This document shows, piece by piece, positions 31,649 to 40,265 of a stretch of 45,346 bases of DNA; positions within the stretch are counted from its first letter, which is position 1; every line of letters begins with the position of its first letter. A model generated the notes under the pieces. It was given only the letters and a program-made list of their open reading frames with translations. It did no database searches and was not told where the DNA came from. The stretch covers positions 1-45,346 of the forward strand of contig NZ_PEBS01000047.1 of NCBI RefSeq assembly GCF_002869965.1, given 5' to 3'. The position numbers and the translations under genes are program-made. The DNA is from Janthinobacterium sp. ROICE36. Its GTDB lineage: Bacteria; Pseudomonadota; Gammaproteobacteria; Burkholderiales; Burkholderiaceae_D.

Positions 31649-32257
31649 ATGTTGCCGACCTGCGACGTGGCGCCACCGCCCGCCGGCCTGCGCCTGATCG
31701 CCATCGGCGCCTCGGCCGGCGGCGTGCAGGCGCTGGGCATCGTGCTGCGCGCCTTGCCGGCCACCTGCCGCGCCACCGTGGTGGTGGTGCTGCATTTGGC
31801 GCCGGGCCGCTCCAGCCAGTTGCCGCAGCTGTATGCGGCGCACTGCGCGCTGCCCTTGCGCGAAGCGCAGGACAAGGAACCGCTGGAGGCGGGCGTCGTG
31901 TATTTCGCCCCGCCCGATTACCACCTGCAGATCGAGCCCGATGGCTGTTTTTCCCTGTCGCAGGAAGCGCCCGTGTATTTTTCGCGCCCGTCGATCGATG
32001 TCTTGCTGGAAACGGCAGCGTATGCCTACCGGCGCGCCATGCTGGCCATCATCCTGACGGGTGCCTCGGCCGACGGCGCGGCGGGACTGGCGCGCGTGCG
32101 GCAGCTGGGCGGCAGCGCCTGGGTGCAGGAGCCAGCGGGGGCCAATTGTGGCATCATGCCGTCCGCCGCGCTCAAGCTGGCCGGCGCCGACCGCGTGCTT
32201 GATTTGTTGCAGATGGCCGCCAGCCTGGCCTTGCTGGGCGATGGCGAACACAAGTGA
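31649..32257 (+). CDS. CheB methylesterase (catalytic domain only)
   Basis: A 202-residue methylesterase lacking the receiver domain of classical CheB. The catalytic triad is present: serine in IAIGASAGGVQAL, histidine in VVVLHLAPGRSS and aspartate in ILTGASADGAAGL. In classical CheB the last motif is usually TGMG-x-DGA; here the methionine and glycine are replaced by alanine and serine, but the aspartate is kept. Without a receiver domain, control must come from another partner, perhaps the receiver-kinase gene 88 bases downstream. It starts one base after cheR. Confidence 0.88.
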   Translation: MLPTCDVAPPPAGLRLIAIGASAGGVQALGIVLRALPATCRATVVVVLHLAPGRSSQLPQLYAAHCALPLREAQDKEPLEAGVVYFAPPDYHLQIEPDGCFSLSQEAPVYFSRPSIDVLLETAAYAYRRAMLAIILTGASADGAAGLARVRQLGGSAWVQEPAGANCGIMPSAALKLAGADRVLDLLQMAASLALLGDGEHK

Positions 32258-32345
32258 ATGGGAGTGGGGCAGTGCGTGTAATATATGTGAGAATTGAAAC
32301 AATGTTTATGACCATATCGACACACGATGGCATCTTGCCGTTGCG

Positions 32346-33488
32346 ATGCCTGAAGATGAATCCGTGACCGCACCTATCCATATCCTCGTCGTTGACGACA
32401 TCGCGCAAAACCTGGTCGCCGCCGAAGCCGTGCTGGCACGGCCCGGTATTGTCATCCTGAAAGCAAGCTCGGGCGCGCAAGCGCTGGAATTGCTGTTGAC
32501 GCATGAGGTCGCACTGGCCCTGATCGACGTGCAAATGCCGCAGATGGATGGTTTTGAACTGGCCGAGCTGATACGCGGCAGCGAACGCACGCGCGGCATT
32601 CCCCTGATTTTCCTCACGGCCGCGTCGCGCGAACCGAGCTACAGCTTCCGTGGCTACGAGGCGGGCGCCGTCGATTTTCTCTACAAGCCCATCGACGTGA
32701 AAGCCTTGCAAAGCAAGGTGGCGGTGCTGGTGCAGCTGTTCCAGCAAAAGCGTGAACTGTCGGCCCAGCTCGATGAACTCAAGCATGCGCTACGCCTCAA
32801 TGAACTGTTCACGGCCGTGCTGGGTCACGATTTGCGCACCCCCTTGTCGGTGGTGATGAATGGCGCCATGCTGTTGCCGATGATGAGCGAGCACCCGAAG
32901 GTGATCGTCACGGCGCAGCGTATCGAAAGCAGCGCCAAGCGCATGGCGCGCATGGTCGACCAGTTGCTGGACCTGGCGCGCATCCGTTCCGGCACGATGG
33001 AGTTGCGCAGCAGCACGCACGATTACCTGGCGCTGGCGCGCGCCATCGTCGAGGAATGCGAGACGGCGGGCCAGGCCACGCATGTCGAGCTCAGCAGTGT
33101 CGGCGAGCTGCACGGGCAATGCGATGCGGGCTTGCTGTCGCAAGTCATCTCGAATCTGTTATGCAATGCCATCACGCATGGCGAGGCGGGCATGCCGGTG
33201 CATTTGGCCCTCGACGGACGCGAAGCCGACAGCATTGAAATGCGCATCGCCAATCGTGGCGTCATCCCCGCCGCCTTGCTGCCGACCCTGTTCGAGCCTT
33301 TCCGGCAGGCGGGCGAAAAGCGCAGGACGGGGCAGGGCCTGGGACTGGGCCTGTACACGGTGAACATGTTCGTCAAGGCCCACGGCGGCACGGTCGAGCT
33401 CAGTTCCACGTCCACGCAGGGCACGCTGGCGACCGTGCGCATCCCGCGCCAGTGCCAGGTGCGCGTGCAAGCGGGACTGGCCACATGA
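32346..33488 (+). CDS. Response regulator-histidine kinase (REC-HisKA-HATPase)
   Basis: A 380-residue cytoplasmic protein with the receiver first and kinase second. The receiver (about 10-130) has phospho-acceptor D61 (ALIDVQMPQMDGF), acidic pair VVDDIA and K114-type YKP. The dimerisation helix has H161 (VLGHDLRTPLSVV), and the ATPase has N- and G-boxes (SNLLCNAITHGE, GQGLGLGLYTVNMFVKAHGG). This layout fits kinases that take a phosphate on the receiver and pass a signal to the next protein. The next gene begins within its stop (ATGA), so the two are translationally coupled. The 32346 start has only a weak ribosome site. Confidence 0.88.
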   Translation: MPEDESVTAPIHILVVDDIAQNLVAAEAVLARPGIVILKASSGAQALELLLTHEVALALIDVQMPQMDGFELAELIRGSERTRGIPLIFLTAASREPSYSFRGYEAGAVDFLYKPIDVKALQSKVAVLVQLFQQKRELSAQLDELKHALRLNELFTAVLGHDLRTPLSVVMNGAMLLPMMSEHPKVIVTAQRIESSAKRMARMVDQLLDLARIRSGTMELRSSTHDYLALARAIVEECETAGQATHVELSSVGELHGQCDAGLLSQVISNLLCNAITHGEAGMPVHLALDGREADSIEMRIANRGVIPAALLPTLFEPFRQAGEKRRTGQGLGLGLYTVNMFVKAHGGTVELSSTSTQGTLATVRIPRQCQVRVQAGLAT

Positions 33489-36400
33489 GCGGCGACATGC
33501 GCGCGCCAGCCTGGCCGTCCGGCGGCGGCAGCATGGGCGAACTGGTGCGCCGGCGCGACTGGTCCGCCACCAGCCTTGGCGCCCTCGATGGCTGGCCGGC
33601 CCATTTGCGCACCAGCGTCGACATCGTGCTCAGTTCACCGATGGCGATGGTGCTGATGTGGGGCCCGCAGCACGTCATGATCTATAACGACGATTACATC
33701 CAGATCGCCGGGGCGCGCCATCCGGCGGCGCTGGGTGGCACGGTGCCCGCCGTCTGGCCCGAAATCTGGGACTGGAACGCGCGCATCCTCGAAGCGGGAC
33801 TGCGTGGCGAGGCGCAGGTGCACCGCGAATGCTGTTTGCCGCTGTTGCGCGACGGACAGCGCGCGGATGTCTGTTTCGACCTGTTTTACACGCCCGTGCA
33901 TGGCGCCGATGGCCAGGTGGACGGCGTGCTGTGCACGGCGCTGGAATTGACGGTGCGCATGGAAGAGGGGCGCCAGCTGAAGCTGGCCACGGCCGAGCTG
34001 GGCGAACTCAATACCACCTTGCAGGCGGAGAGCGAGGCCGTACGCGCGGCCAACCGCCGCCTGGGCGAAGAGCGCGCGCTGTTGCGCGCCCTGTTCCAGC
34101 AGGCGCCCAGCTTCATGGCCCTGCTGCGCGGGCCGCAGCACGTGTTTGAGCTGGCGAATGAACATTATCTGCGCCTGGTGGACCACCGCGATTTACTCGG
34201 CAAGACTGTCGAATCGGCCTTGCCTGAAGTCAAGGCGCAGGGCTTCATCGAACTGCTCGACCAGGTCTACCGCACGGGCGAGCCCTTCGAAGGGCGCCAG
34301 GTGAAGGTGGATTTGCAGACGGCAGACGGGCAGACGTGCCAGCGCCAGATCGACTTCGTGTACCAGCCCATCAAGGATGACGAGGGCGTGGTCACGGGCA
34401 TCCTGGTCGAGGGCATCGATGTCACCGAGCGCATGGAAGACGAGGAGCGGCTGCGCCTGGCCCAGCAGGCTGGCGGCATCGGCACCTTCGAATGGTTCCC
34501 CGAGACGGGCGCGATGCTGGTGTCACCCATGTTCCGCCGCCTGTGGGGCATTGCCGACGAGGAGGAAGTGACGGAACGCTTGCTGGTGAGCCTGGTCGAT
34601 GCGCGCGACCAGCAAAAGGTTGGGCCCAGCAAGCTGGACCTGGCGCAAAATCCCCTCGAATATGCGGAGTACCGCATCCGCCGCCCTGCCGATGGCGCGT
34701 TGCGCTGGATCGCGCGCCAGGGCGAGGTGGTGGCCGGCTGCGTGCCGGGCCAGCGCCGCTACGTGGGCGTGTCATTCGACGTGACGGAGCGGCGCCAGAT
34801 CGAGGATGAACTCACCGCCAGCCAGGAGCGCATGGCGGCCATTTTCGGCCAGGCCTCGGTGGGCTTGTCCGAGCTGGGCCTCGATGGCCGTTTCCAGCGC
34901 GTCAACGGCGCCCTGTGCCGCATGCTGGGCCGCTCGGCTGAAGAGCTACTGAGCCTAAACATGAACGACATCATGCATCCGGCGGACGTGCCTGGCAACG
35001 GCGTGCTGTTCCAGCGCCTGGTGGAAACGGGCGAGTCGTTCTCGCTAGAAAAGCGCTACCTGAAGCCAGACGGCTCGCAAGTGTGGGTGTCGAGCAATGT
35101 CAGCCGTCTGCTGGACGAGCAGGGACAGACGCGTTCCCTGATCGCCGTCAAGACGGACATCACGGACCGGCGCCGCGTGGAAAAGGCGCTGCATGAATTG
35201 AACGAAACGCTAGAACACCGGGTCGAACAGGAGGTGAATGAGCGTACCAAGGCCGAGGATGCCTTGCGCCAGGCGCAAAAGATGGAAGCCGTGGGCCAAC
35301 TGACGGGCGGCATCGCGCACGACTTCAACAATGTGCTGCAAATCATCTCCGGCAATTTGCATTTGCTGCAGCACCTGACGGGCACGGATGGCGTGATGCG
35401 CCAGCGCCTGGACACGGCGATTGCCGCCGTCGAGCGGGGCGCCAAGCTGTCGTCGCACCTGCTGGCCTTTGCGCGGCGTCAACCATTGAAACCCGTGGTG
35501 GCCGATCTGGCGCGCGTGGTGCGCAACATGGACGCGCTGCTGCGGCGCGCCTTGGGCGAAGCGATCGACATCGTGCTGGTGGGCGGCGGCGGGCTGTGGA
35601 ATACCCTGGTCGACCGTAGCCAGATCGAGAACGTCATCCTCAACCTGGCCATCAATGCGCGCGACGCCATGGATGGCGTGGGCAAGCTGACCATCGAGCT
35701 GGGCAATGTGGTGCTCGACGAACAGTATGTGCACAAGCTCGTTGACGTGCCGGCGGGCCAGTACGTGATGCTGTCGGTGACGGACACGGGCAGCGGCATG
35801 AGCGGGCCCGTGCTGCAGCGCGCGTTCGAGCCGTTTTTTACCACCAAGCCGGAAGGCGCGGGCACGGGTCTGGGCCTGTCGATGGCGTATGGTTTCGTCA
35901 CGCAAAGCCGCGGCCATATTCGCATTTACAGTGAACCTGGCGTGGGCACGGGAGTTAAAATCTATTTGCCCCGTTCCCTGATGGCTGAAGCGGACGAGGA
36001 ACTGGAATTGAGCGGCGTCGTCACGGGCGGCACGGAAACGGTGCTGGTGGTGGAAGACGACGTGGGCGTGCGCACCACCGTGGTCGATATGCTGGGGGCG
36101 CTCGGCTATACGGTGCTCAAGGCTGAAGATGGCGAAAGCGCGCTGGCCGTGCTGCACAGTGGCGCGCAGATCGACTTGCTGTTTACGGACGTCATCATGC
36201 CGGGCCCCGTCAGCAGCACGGAGATGGCGCGCCAGGCGCGCGAACGCCAGCCCGATATCGCCGTCTTGTTTACTTCGGGCTACGCGCAAGATGTCATCGT
36301 GCACGAAGGGCGTCTCGACGCGGGGGTGGAATTGCTCAGCAAGCCGTACCGGCGCGAAGAGCTGGCGCGCAAGCTGCGCCATGTGCTGGCCAACCGCCAG

Positions 36401-36895
36401 CAGCAGATGCGTGCGCGCCAGTTTGAACGCTCCGGCGCGCCGGTGGGCGGCACTCCGGCGAGCGGCAGCACGGCGGCCAGCGTGCTGGGAAGTGGCACGC
36501 CGGGGCTGGACTTGACTGGCCATGCGCCAGAACCGCACGGTGACATGCCGACATCGATGAAAATTCTCGTGGTGGAAGATAATCTCGATTCTCAGCTGAT
36601 GGTGTGCGAGCTGGTGGGCATGCTGGGCCACACGGTCAGCGGCGTCTCCGATGGCGAGGCGGCGTGGGAATTGCTCAATGAGCAAGACTTTGATATCCTG
36701 TTTACCGATGTCAGCCTGCCCGGCATGTCCGGCATCGCGCTGGCACGCATGGTGCTGCGCGAGAAACCGGACATGCGCATCATCTTTTCCACCGGCTATG
36801 GCAAGGAGTCGATGGATGAACTGGGCTTTTCCGCCAGTGTCTTGCGCAAGCCCTATGATTTGACAGAGTTGCAAGCAGCACTCGACCAACCCTGA
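33485..36895 (+). CDS. Hybrid sensor histidine kinase (PAS x3, HisKA, HATPase, REC x2)
   Basis: A 1136-residue kinase with no membrane segment visible. An N-terminal PAS-like region (about 20-160) begins with MGELVRRRDWSATSLGALDGWPAHL, typical of phytochrome-cluster kinases. Further PAS domains lie at about 205-320, 325-440 and 450-570 (ending ITDRRRVEKALHELNE). HisKA carries H612 (GGIAHDFNNVLQII), then the HATPase with NLAINARDAM and GTGLGLSMAYGF. Two receivers follow, with D902 (LLFTDVIMPG) and D1075 (ILFTDVSLPGMSG). The first probably takes phosphate from H612 and the second may pass it on. The ATG at 33485 overlaps the upstream stop (ATGA). It ends the cheR-cheB-kinase operon. Confidence 0.88.
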   Translation: MSGDMRAPAWPSGGGSMGELVRRRDWSATSLGALDGWPAHLRTSVDIVLSSPMAMVLMWGPQHVMIYNDDYIQIAGARHPAALGGTVPAVWPEIWDWNARILEAGLRGEAQVHRECCLPLLRDGQRADVCFDLFYTPVHGADGQVDGVLCTALELTVRMEEGRQLKLATAELGELNTTLQAESEAVRAANRRLGEERALLRALFQQAPSFMALLRGPQHVFELANEHYLRLVDHRDLLGKTVESALPEVKAQGFIELLDQVYRTGEPFEGRQVKVDLQTADGQTCQRQIDFVYQPIKDDEGVVTGILVEGIDVTERMEDEERLRLAQQAGGIGTFEWFPETGAMLVSPMFRRLWGIADEEEVTERLLVSLVDARDQQKVGPSKLDLAQNPLEYAEYRIRRPADGALRWIARQGEVVAGCVPGQRRYVGVSFDVTERRQIEDELTASQERMAAIFGQASVGLSELGLDGRFQRVNGALCRMLGRSAEELLSLNMNDIMHPADVPGNGVLFQRLVETGESFSLEKRYLKPDGSQVWVSSNVSRLLDEQGQTRSLIAVKTDITDRRRVEKALHELNETLEHRVEQEVNERTKAEDALRQAQKMEAVGQLTGGIAHDFNNVLQIISGNLHLLQHLTGTDGVMRQRLDTAIAAVERGAKLSSHLLAFARRQPLKPVVADLARVVRNMDALLRRALGEAIDIVLVGGGGLWNTLVDRSQIENVILNLAINARDAMDGVGKLTIELGNVVLDEQYVHKLVDVPAGQYVMLSVTDTGSGMSGPVLQRAFEPFFTTKPEGAGTGLGLSMAYGFVTQSRGHIRIYSEPGVGTGVKIYLPRSLMAEADEELELSGVVTGGTETVLVVEDDVGVRTTVVDMLGALGYTVLKAEDGESALAVLHSGAQIDLLFTDVIMPGPVSSTEMARQARERQPDIAVLFTSGYAQDVIVHEGRLDAGVELLSKPYRREELARKLRHVLANRQQQMRARQFERSGAPVGGTPASGSTAASVLGSGTPGLDLTGHAPEPHGDMPTSMKILVVEDNLDSQLMVCELVGMLGHTVSGVSDGEAAWELLNEQDFDILFTDVSLPGMSGIALARMVLREKPDMRIIFSTGYGKESMDELGFSASVLRKPYDLTELQAALDQP

Positions 36896-36943
36896 CGGGC
36901 ACGCGCCGGCACGGCCTGCCTGTCTCACCCTGCAGAGGCAAAC

Positions 36944-37342
36944 ATGACTCCTGAACTGACCATGCTAGGCTGTACTTTGGTGCTGGCGCTGGTGCAAATC
37001 CTGTTGCCCGCGCTGTTACGCACGCGCGAAACAGGCACGGCCTATAACGTGAGCGCGCGCGACGGCGACGGGCCGCCCGTGGGCAAGATCACGGGCCGCT
37101 TGCAGCGGGCCCAGGCGAACCTGTTTGAAACCCTGCCCCTGTTCGCCGCCGCCGTGCTGATCGCCCACGTGACGGCGCAGGAAAGCGCGCTGACCCTGTA
37201 CGGCGCGGCCCTGTACCTGGCCGCCCGCGTGCTCTACCTGCCGCTGTACGCGTTTGGCGTGCCCGTCGTGCGCACGCTGGTGTGGTGCGCGTCGATTGCC
37301 GGTTTGCTGATGCTCTTCTGGGCCATCCTGTTCGCTTCTTGA
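36944..37342 (+). CDS. MAPEG-family membrane protein
   Basis: A 132-residue integral membrane protein with four predicted helices, of the MAPEG family (eicosanoid and glutathione metabolism proteins in eukaryotes). Visible family marks are RTRETGTAYNVSARDG with GRLQRAQANLFETLPLFAAAVL and the ARVLYLPLYAFGVPVVRTLVW segment. Bacterial members are often glutathione-S-transferase-like but of unproven function. AGAGG sits ten bases before the ATG. It stands between the hybrid kinase and recQ without clear operon ties. Confidence 0.85.
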   Translation: MTPELTMLGCTLVLALVQILLPALLRTRETGTAYNVSARDGDGPPVGKITGRLQRAQANLFETLPLFAAAVLIAHVTAQESALTLYGAALYLAARVLYLPLYAFGVPVVRTLVWCASIAGLLMLFWAILFAS

Positions 37343-37445
37343 AGTCCTACGCGCACTGTAGCAGCCGTCCTATGGCGGTGCGCCGGGCCCGGCCGTAAAG
37401 TGACAGCAAGCTGGCGGCTGGCGCCGGCATGTCAGGGACCGGAGC

Positions 37446-39134
37446 ATGATGATGACCACCATTTCCGCAACGCAAGAGTCGGGCAGCGCCCGGCAGCGCA
37501 AGATCCAGCGCCTGCTGCGCGCCGTATTTGGCGTGGCGCGGCTGCGCGCGGGCCAGCAGGAAGTGATCGACAGCGTGCTGGCCGGGCGCGACACGCTGGC
37601 CATCATGCCCACCGGCAGCGGCAAATCGCTGTGCTACCAGCTGCCCGCTGCGCTGTTGCCCGGCGCCACCCTGGTGGTGTCGCCGCTGATCTCGCTGATG
37701 AAAGACCAGCTGGAAAAGCTGCAGCAGTTGGGCATCACGGCCGTGCAGCTCAACAGCAGCCTGTCGCGCGCCGAGGACGATGCCGCCATCGCCCGCATAG
37801 CCCAGGGTGGCCGGCTCATCATCTTTTGCACCCCGGAACGTCTGACCAATCCCGCATTCCTGTCCCTGCTGGGCGCCGTGCCGCCCAGCCTGGTCGTCAT
37901 CGATGAAGCCCATTGCATTTCCCAGTGGGGCCACGACTTCCGTCCCGCCTACCTGGAAATTGCCGCCGCCCTGCGCGCGCTCGGGCGCCCGCCCGTGCTG
38001 GCGCTGACGGCCACGGCTACCGGGGAAGTGACTGCCGATATCGACGCGCAACTGGAAGCGCGCAAGCTGCAGGTCATCAATACGGGCATTTACCGCGCCA
38101 ATTTGCGCTACCGCGTGATGCAGGTCACGAATGCCGGGGAAAAACAGGATGCCGTCTTGCGTCTGTTACGCGAGACGGCCGGCGTGGGCATCGTGTATGC
38201 GGCCACCGTCAAGGCCGTCGAGGATCTGACGGCGCGGCTGGAAGAAGCGGGCGAGAGCGTCACGTGCTACCACGGCAAGCTGGCGGCGCGCGAGCGCCAG
38301 CTCCACCAGGACTTGTTCATGGGCGGCGCACGCCGCATCATGGTGGCCACAAATGCCTTCGGCATGGGCATCGACAAGCCCGACACGCGCTTCGTGATCC
38401 ATTTGCAGGTGCCGGCCAACCTGGAAGCGTACTACCAGGAATCGGGACGGGCGGGGCGCGATGGCTTGCCCGCCGACTGCACCTTGCTGTATTTTCAGCA
38501 AGACAAGCGGGTGCAGCAATTCTTCCTGGCCAAGCACTATCCCACGGAAGGCGAACTGGCCGCCATCGTTGCGGCAGCGCAAGAGCTGCCGGCCACCTTC
38601 GCTTTCGCTGCGCTGGCATCGGGCTTGCCGGAGTTTTCAGCTGGCCACTTGAAGGTCTGCCTGAAACTGTTGAAAGACGGCAAGTTGCTGCGCCAGGACC
38701 GCAAGCTGGGCTACAGCTTGAAAGCGCCCACGGCCAAGTCGCTGTCATACGCGCAACTGGCGCACATCTATGTCGACAAGCAGGAGCGCGACAGGCAGGC
38801 GCTTGAGCAGATGGTGGCGTATGCACAAAGCGGCTTTTGCCGCTGGAAATTGCTGCTCGAGTATTTTGGCGATGCGGGCGATTTCAAGCGCTGTTGCACC
38901 TGTGATAATTGCCAGTCGCCACCCGCGCTGGCCGCGCCCATCACCCTGGACGAGTTGCCGCCAGCGCTTGCTCAGGCGCAGCCGTCGTCGCCCCTGCTCG
39001 CCGTGGGCAGCCGCGTGCGCGTGCCCCGTTACCAGGTCGGCACCGTGCTGTTGGTGGCGGGCGACCAGGTCACGATTGCGTTTCCGGAAAACACCACGCG
39101 CACCTTCATGGCCGAGTTTGTCGCACCGGCTTGA
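37446..39134 (+). CDS. recQ: RecQ-type DNA helicase, short form
   Basis: A superfamily 2 helicase acting at stalled forks and in recombination repair. The 562-residue protein has Walker A MPTGSGKSLCYQLP (K60), DEAH box VIDEAHCISQWGHDFRP (153-156) and motif VI YYQESGRAGRDG, followed by the RecQ zinc-binding segment (FCRWKLLLEYFGD...CCTCDNC, ending near 489). The usual winged helix and HRDC domains are absent. Instead there is a 73-residue tail with a small beta-rich end (VGSRVRVPRYQVGTVLLVAGDQVTIAFPE). Such short RecQ proteins are known. Of the three possible ATG starts (37446, 37449, 37452) the last has the best ribosome-site spacing. It is 90 bases upstream of the ligase operon. Confidence 0.9.
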   Translation: MMMTTISATQESGSARQRKIQRLLRAVFGVARLRAGQQEVIDSVLAGRDTLAIMPTGSGKSLCYQLPAALLPGATLVVSPLISLMKDQLEKLQQLGITAVQLNSSLSRAEDDAAIARIAQGGRLIIFCTPERLTNPAFLSLLGAVPPSLVVIDEAHCISQWGHDFRPAYLEIAAALRALGRPPVLALTATATGEVTADIDAQLEARKLQVINTGIYRANLRYRVMQVTNAGEKQDAVLRLLRETAGVGIVYAATVKAVEDLTARLEEAGESVTCYHGKLAARERQLHQDLFMGGARRIMVATNAFGMGIDKPDTRFVIHLQVPANLEAYYQESGRAGRDGLPADCTLLYFQQDKRVQQFFLAKHYPTEGELAAIVAAAQELPATFAFAALASGLPEFSAGHLKVCLKLLKDGKLLRQDRKLGYSLKAPTAKSLSYAQLAHIYVDKQERDRQALEQMVAYAQSGFCRWKLLLEYFGDAGDFKRCCTCDNCQSPPALAAPITLDELPPALAQAQPSSPLLAVGSRVRVPRYQVGTVLLVAGDQVTIAFPENTTRTFMAEFVAPA

Positions 39135-39146
39135 ATCCATTGTGCG

Positions 39147-39182
39147 CTGTCGAACAGTGATCGCGCGCAAGAGCGCTAGAAT
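39147..39182 (+). promoter_or_regulatory. Candidate promoter/operator of the ligase operon
   Basis: The 90-base gap between recQ and the exonuclease holds a small palindrome CTGT-CGA-ACAG (39147-39157) and a -10-like TAGAAT (39177-39182). No good -35 box is seen at the proper distance, so the palindrome may be an activator or repressor site. It does not match the LexA CTGT-N8-ACAG spacing. Confidence 0.35.
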
Positions 39183-39224
39183 CAGCCCATTCCACCGCGG
39201 TTTTTTTAACGTCAGGAGCTGGAC

Positions 39225-40265
39225 ATGGCGGACATGGTAGTGGTGCGCAAGGAAGGCTTGTATTGCGTGCCGGGGCAGTTCTACATCGACCCGTGGCGCC
39301 CTGTCGAGCGCGCCATCATCACGCATGCGCATGCCGACCATGCGCGCGTGGGCCACCGGCATTACCTGTGCGCCAGCGACGGCGTCAAGGTGCTGCAGGC
39401 GCGCCTGGGTGGCGTTTCCATCCAGGGTCTCGCGTATGGCGAGACCATCGAACACCATGGCGTGCAGGTGTCGCTGCATCCGGCCGGCCACGTGCTCGGT
39501 TCTGCCCAGGTGCGCATGCAGCACGGCGGTGAAGTGTGGGTGGCGTCCGGCGACTACAAGCTGCAGCCCGACCCTAGCTGCGCACCGTTCGAGCCCGTGC
39601 GCTGCAACACGTTTATCACGGAATCGACATTCGGCCTGCCCATCTACCGCTGGCAGGCGCCGCAGGAAATCCATGACGACATTAATCAGTGGTGGCGCAG
39701 GAATGCGGCTGAGGGGCGCACCAGCGTGCTGTTTTGCTATGCCTTTGGCAAGGCGCAGCGCATCCTGGCGGGTCTGGACGCCACCATCGGTCCCATTATC
39801 TGCCATGGCGCGGCGCAGGCCTTGACGCAGGTCTACCGCGAGTCCGGCGTGGCCTTGCCGGCCACCGTGATGGTGGGCGAGGCCAACGACAAGGCGGCCC
39901 TGAAGACGGCGATGGTGATCGCGCCGCCGTCGGCCGCCGGTTCGCCGTGGATGAAGCGCTTCGGCGACTACAGCGATGCGTTCGCCAGCGGCTGGATGCT
40001 GCTGCGCGGCGCGCGTCGGCGGCGCGGCGTGGACCGGGGTTTCGTGCTGTCCGACCATGCCGACTGGCCGGGTCTGATGCAAGCCATCCAGGCCACGCAG
40101 GCCGAACGTATCATCGTCACGCACGGCTCGATACCCGTGATGGTGCGCTGGCTGCAGCAGAATGGCTGGCAGGCGGGCGGCTTCGAGACGGAGTATGGCG
40201 ATGACGACGCCGATGACAGTGCGCCTGGGGCTTCCACGGCGGCGCAGGACGTCAGCCATGCGTGA
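39225..40265 (+). CDS. Ligase-associated DNA exonuclease (metallo-beta-lactamase fold)
   Basis: A 346-residue nuclease of the metallo-beta-lactamase/beta-CASP group. The metal motif HxHxDH is THAHADHARVG (H34, H36, D38, H39). Further ligands are in HPAGHVLGSAQV, ASGDYK and the late DHADWPG and VTHGS. It is the first gene of the four-gene exonuclease, ligase, helicase and phosphoesterase set, known in Pseudomonas putida as the Exo-LigB-Lhr-MPE cluster. AGGAG lies in front of the ATG at 39225. Its stop lies eight bases inside the ligase gene. The C-terminal 20 residues are acidic and variable. Confidence 0.92.
   Translation: MADMVVVRKEGLYCVPGQFYIDPWRPVERAIITHAHADHARVGHRHYLCASDGVKVLQARLGGVSIQGLAYGETIEHHGVQVSLHPAGHVLGSAQVRMQHGGEVWVASGDYKLQPDPSCAPFEPVRCNTFITESTFGLPIYRWQAPQEIHDDINQWWRRNAAEGRTSVLFCYAFGKAQRILAGLDATIGPIICHGAAQALTQVYRESGVALPATVMVGEANDKAALKTAMVIAPPSAAGSPWMKRFGDYSDAFASGWMLLRGARRRRGVDRGFVLSDHADWPGLMQAIQATQAERIIVTHGSIPVMVRWLQQNGWQAGGFETEYGDDDADDSAPGASTAAQDVSHA

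Noticed and set aside
39147..39157. LexA (SOS) box before the ligase operon
   Set aside because: CTGT and ACAG are separated by three bases, not eight, so it is not a LexA site of the usual type.
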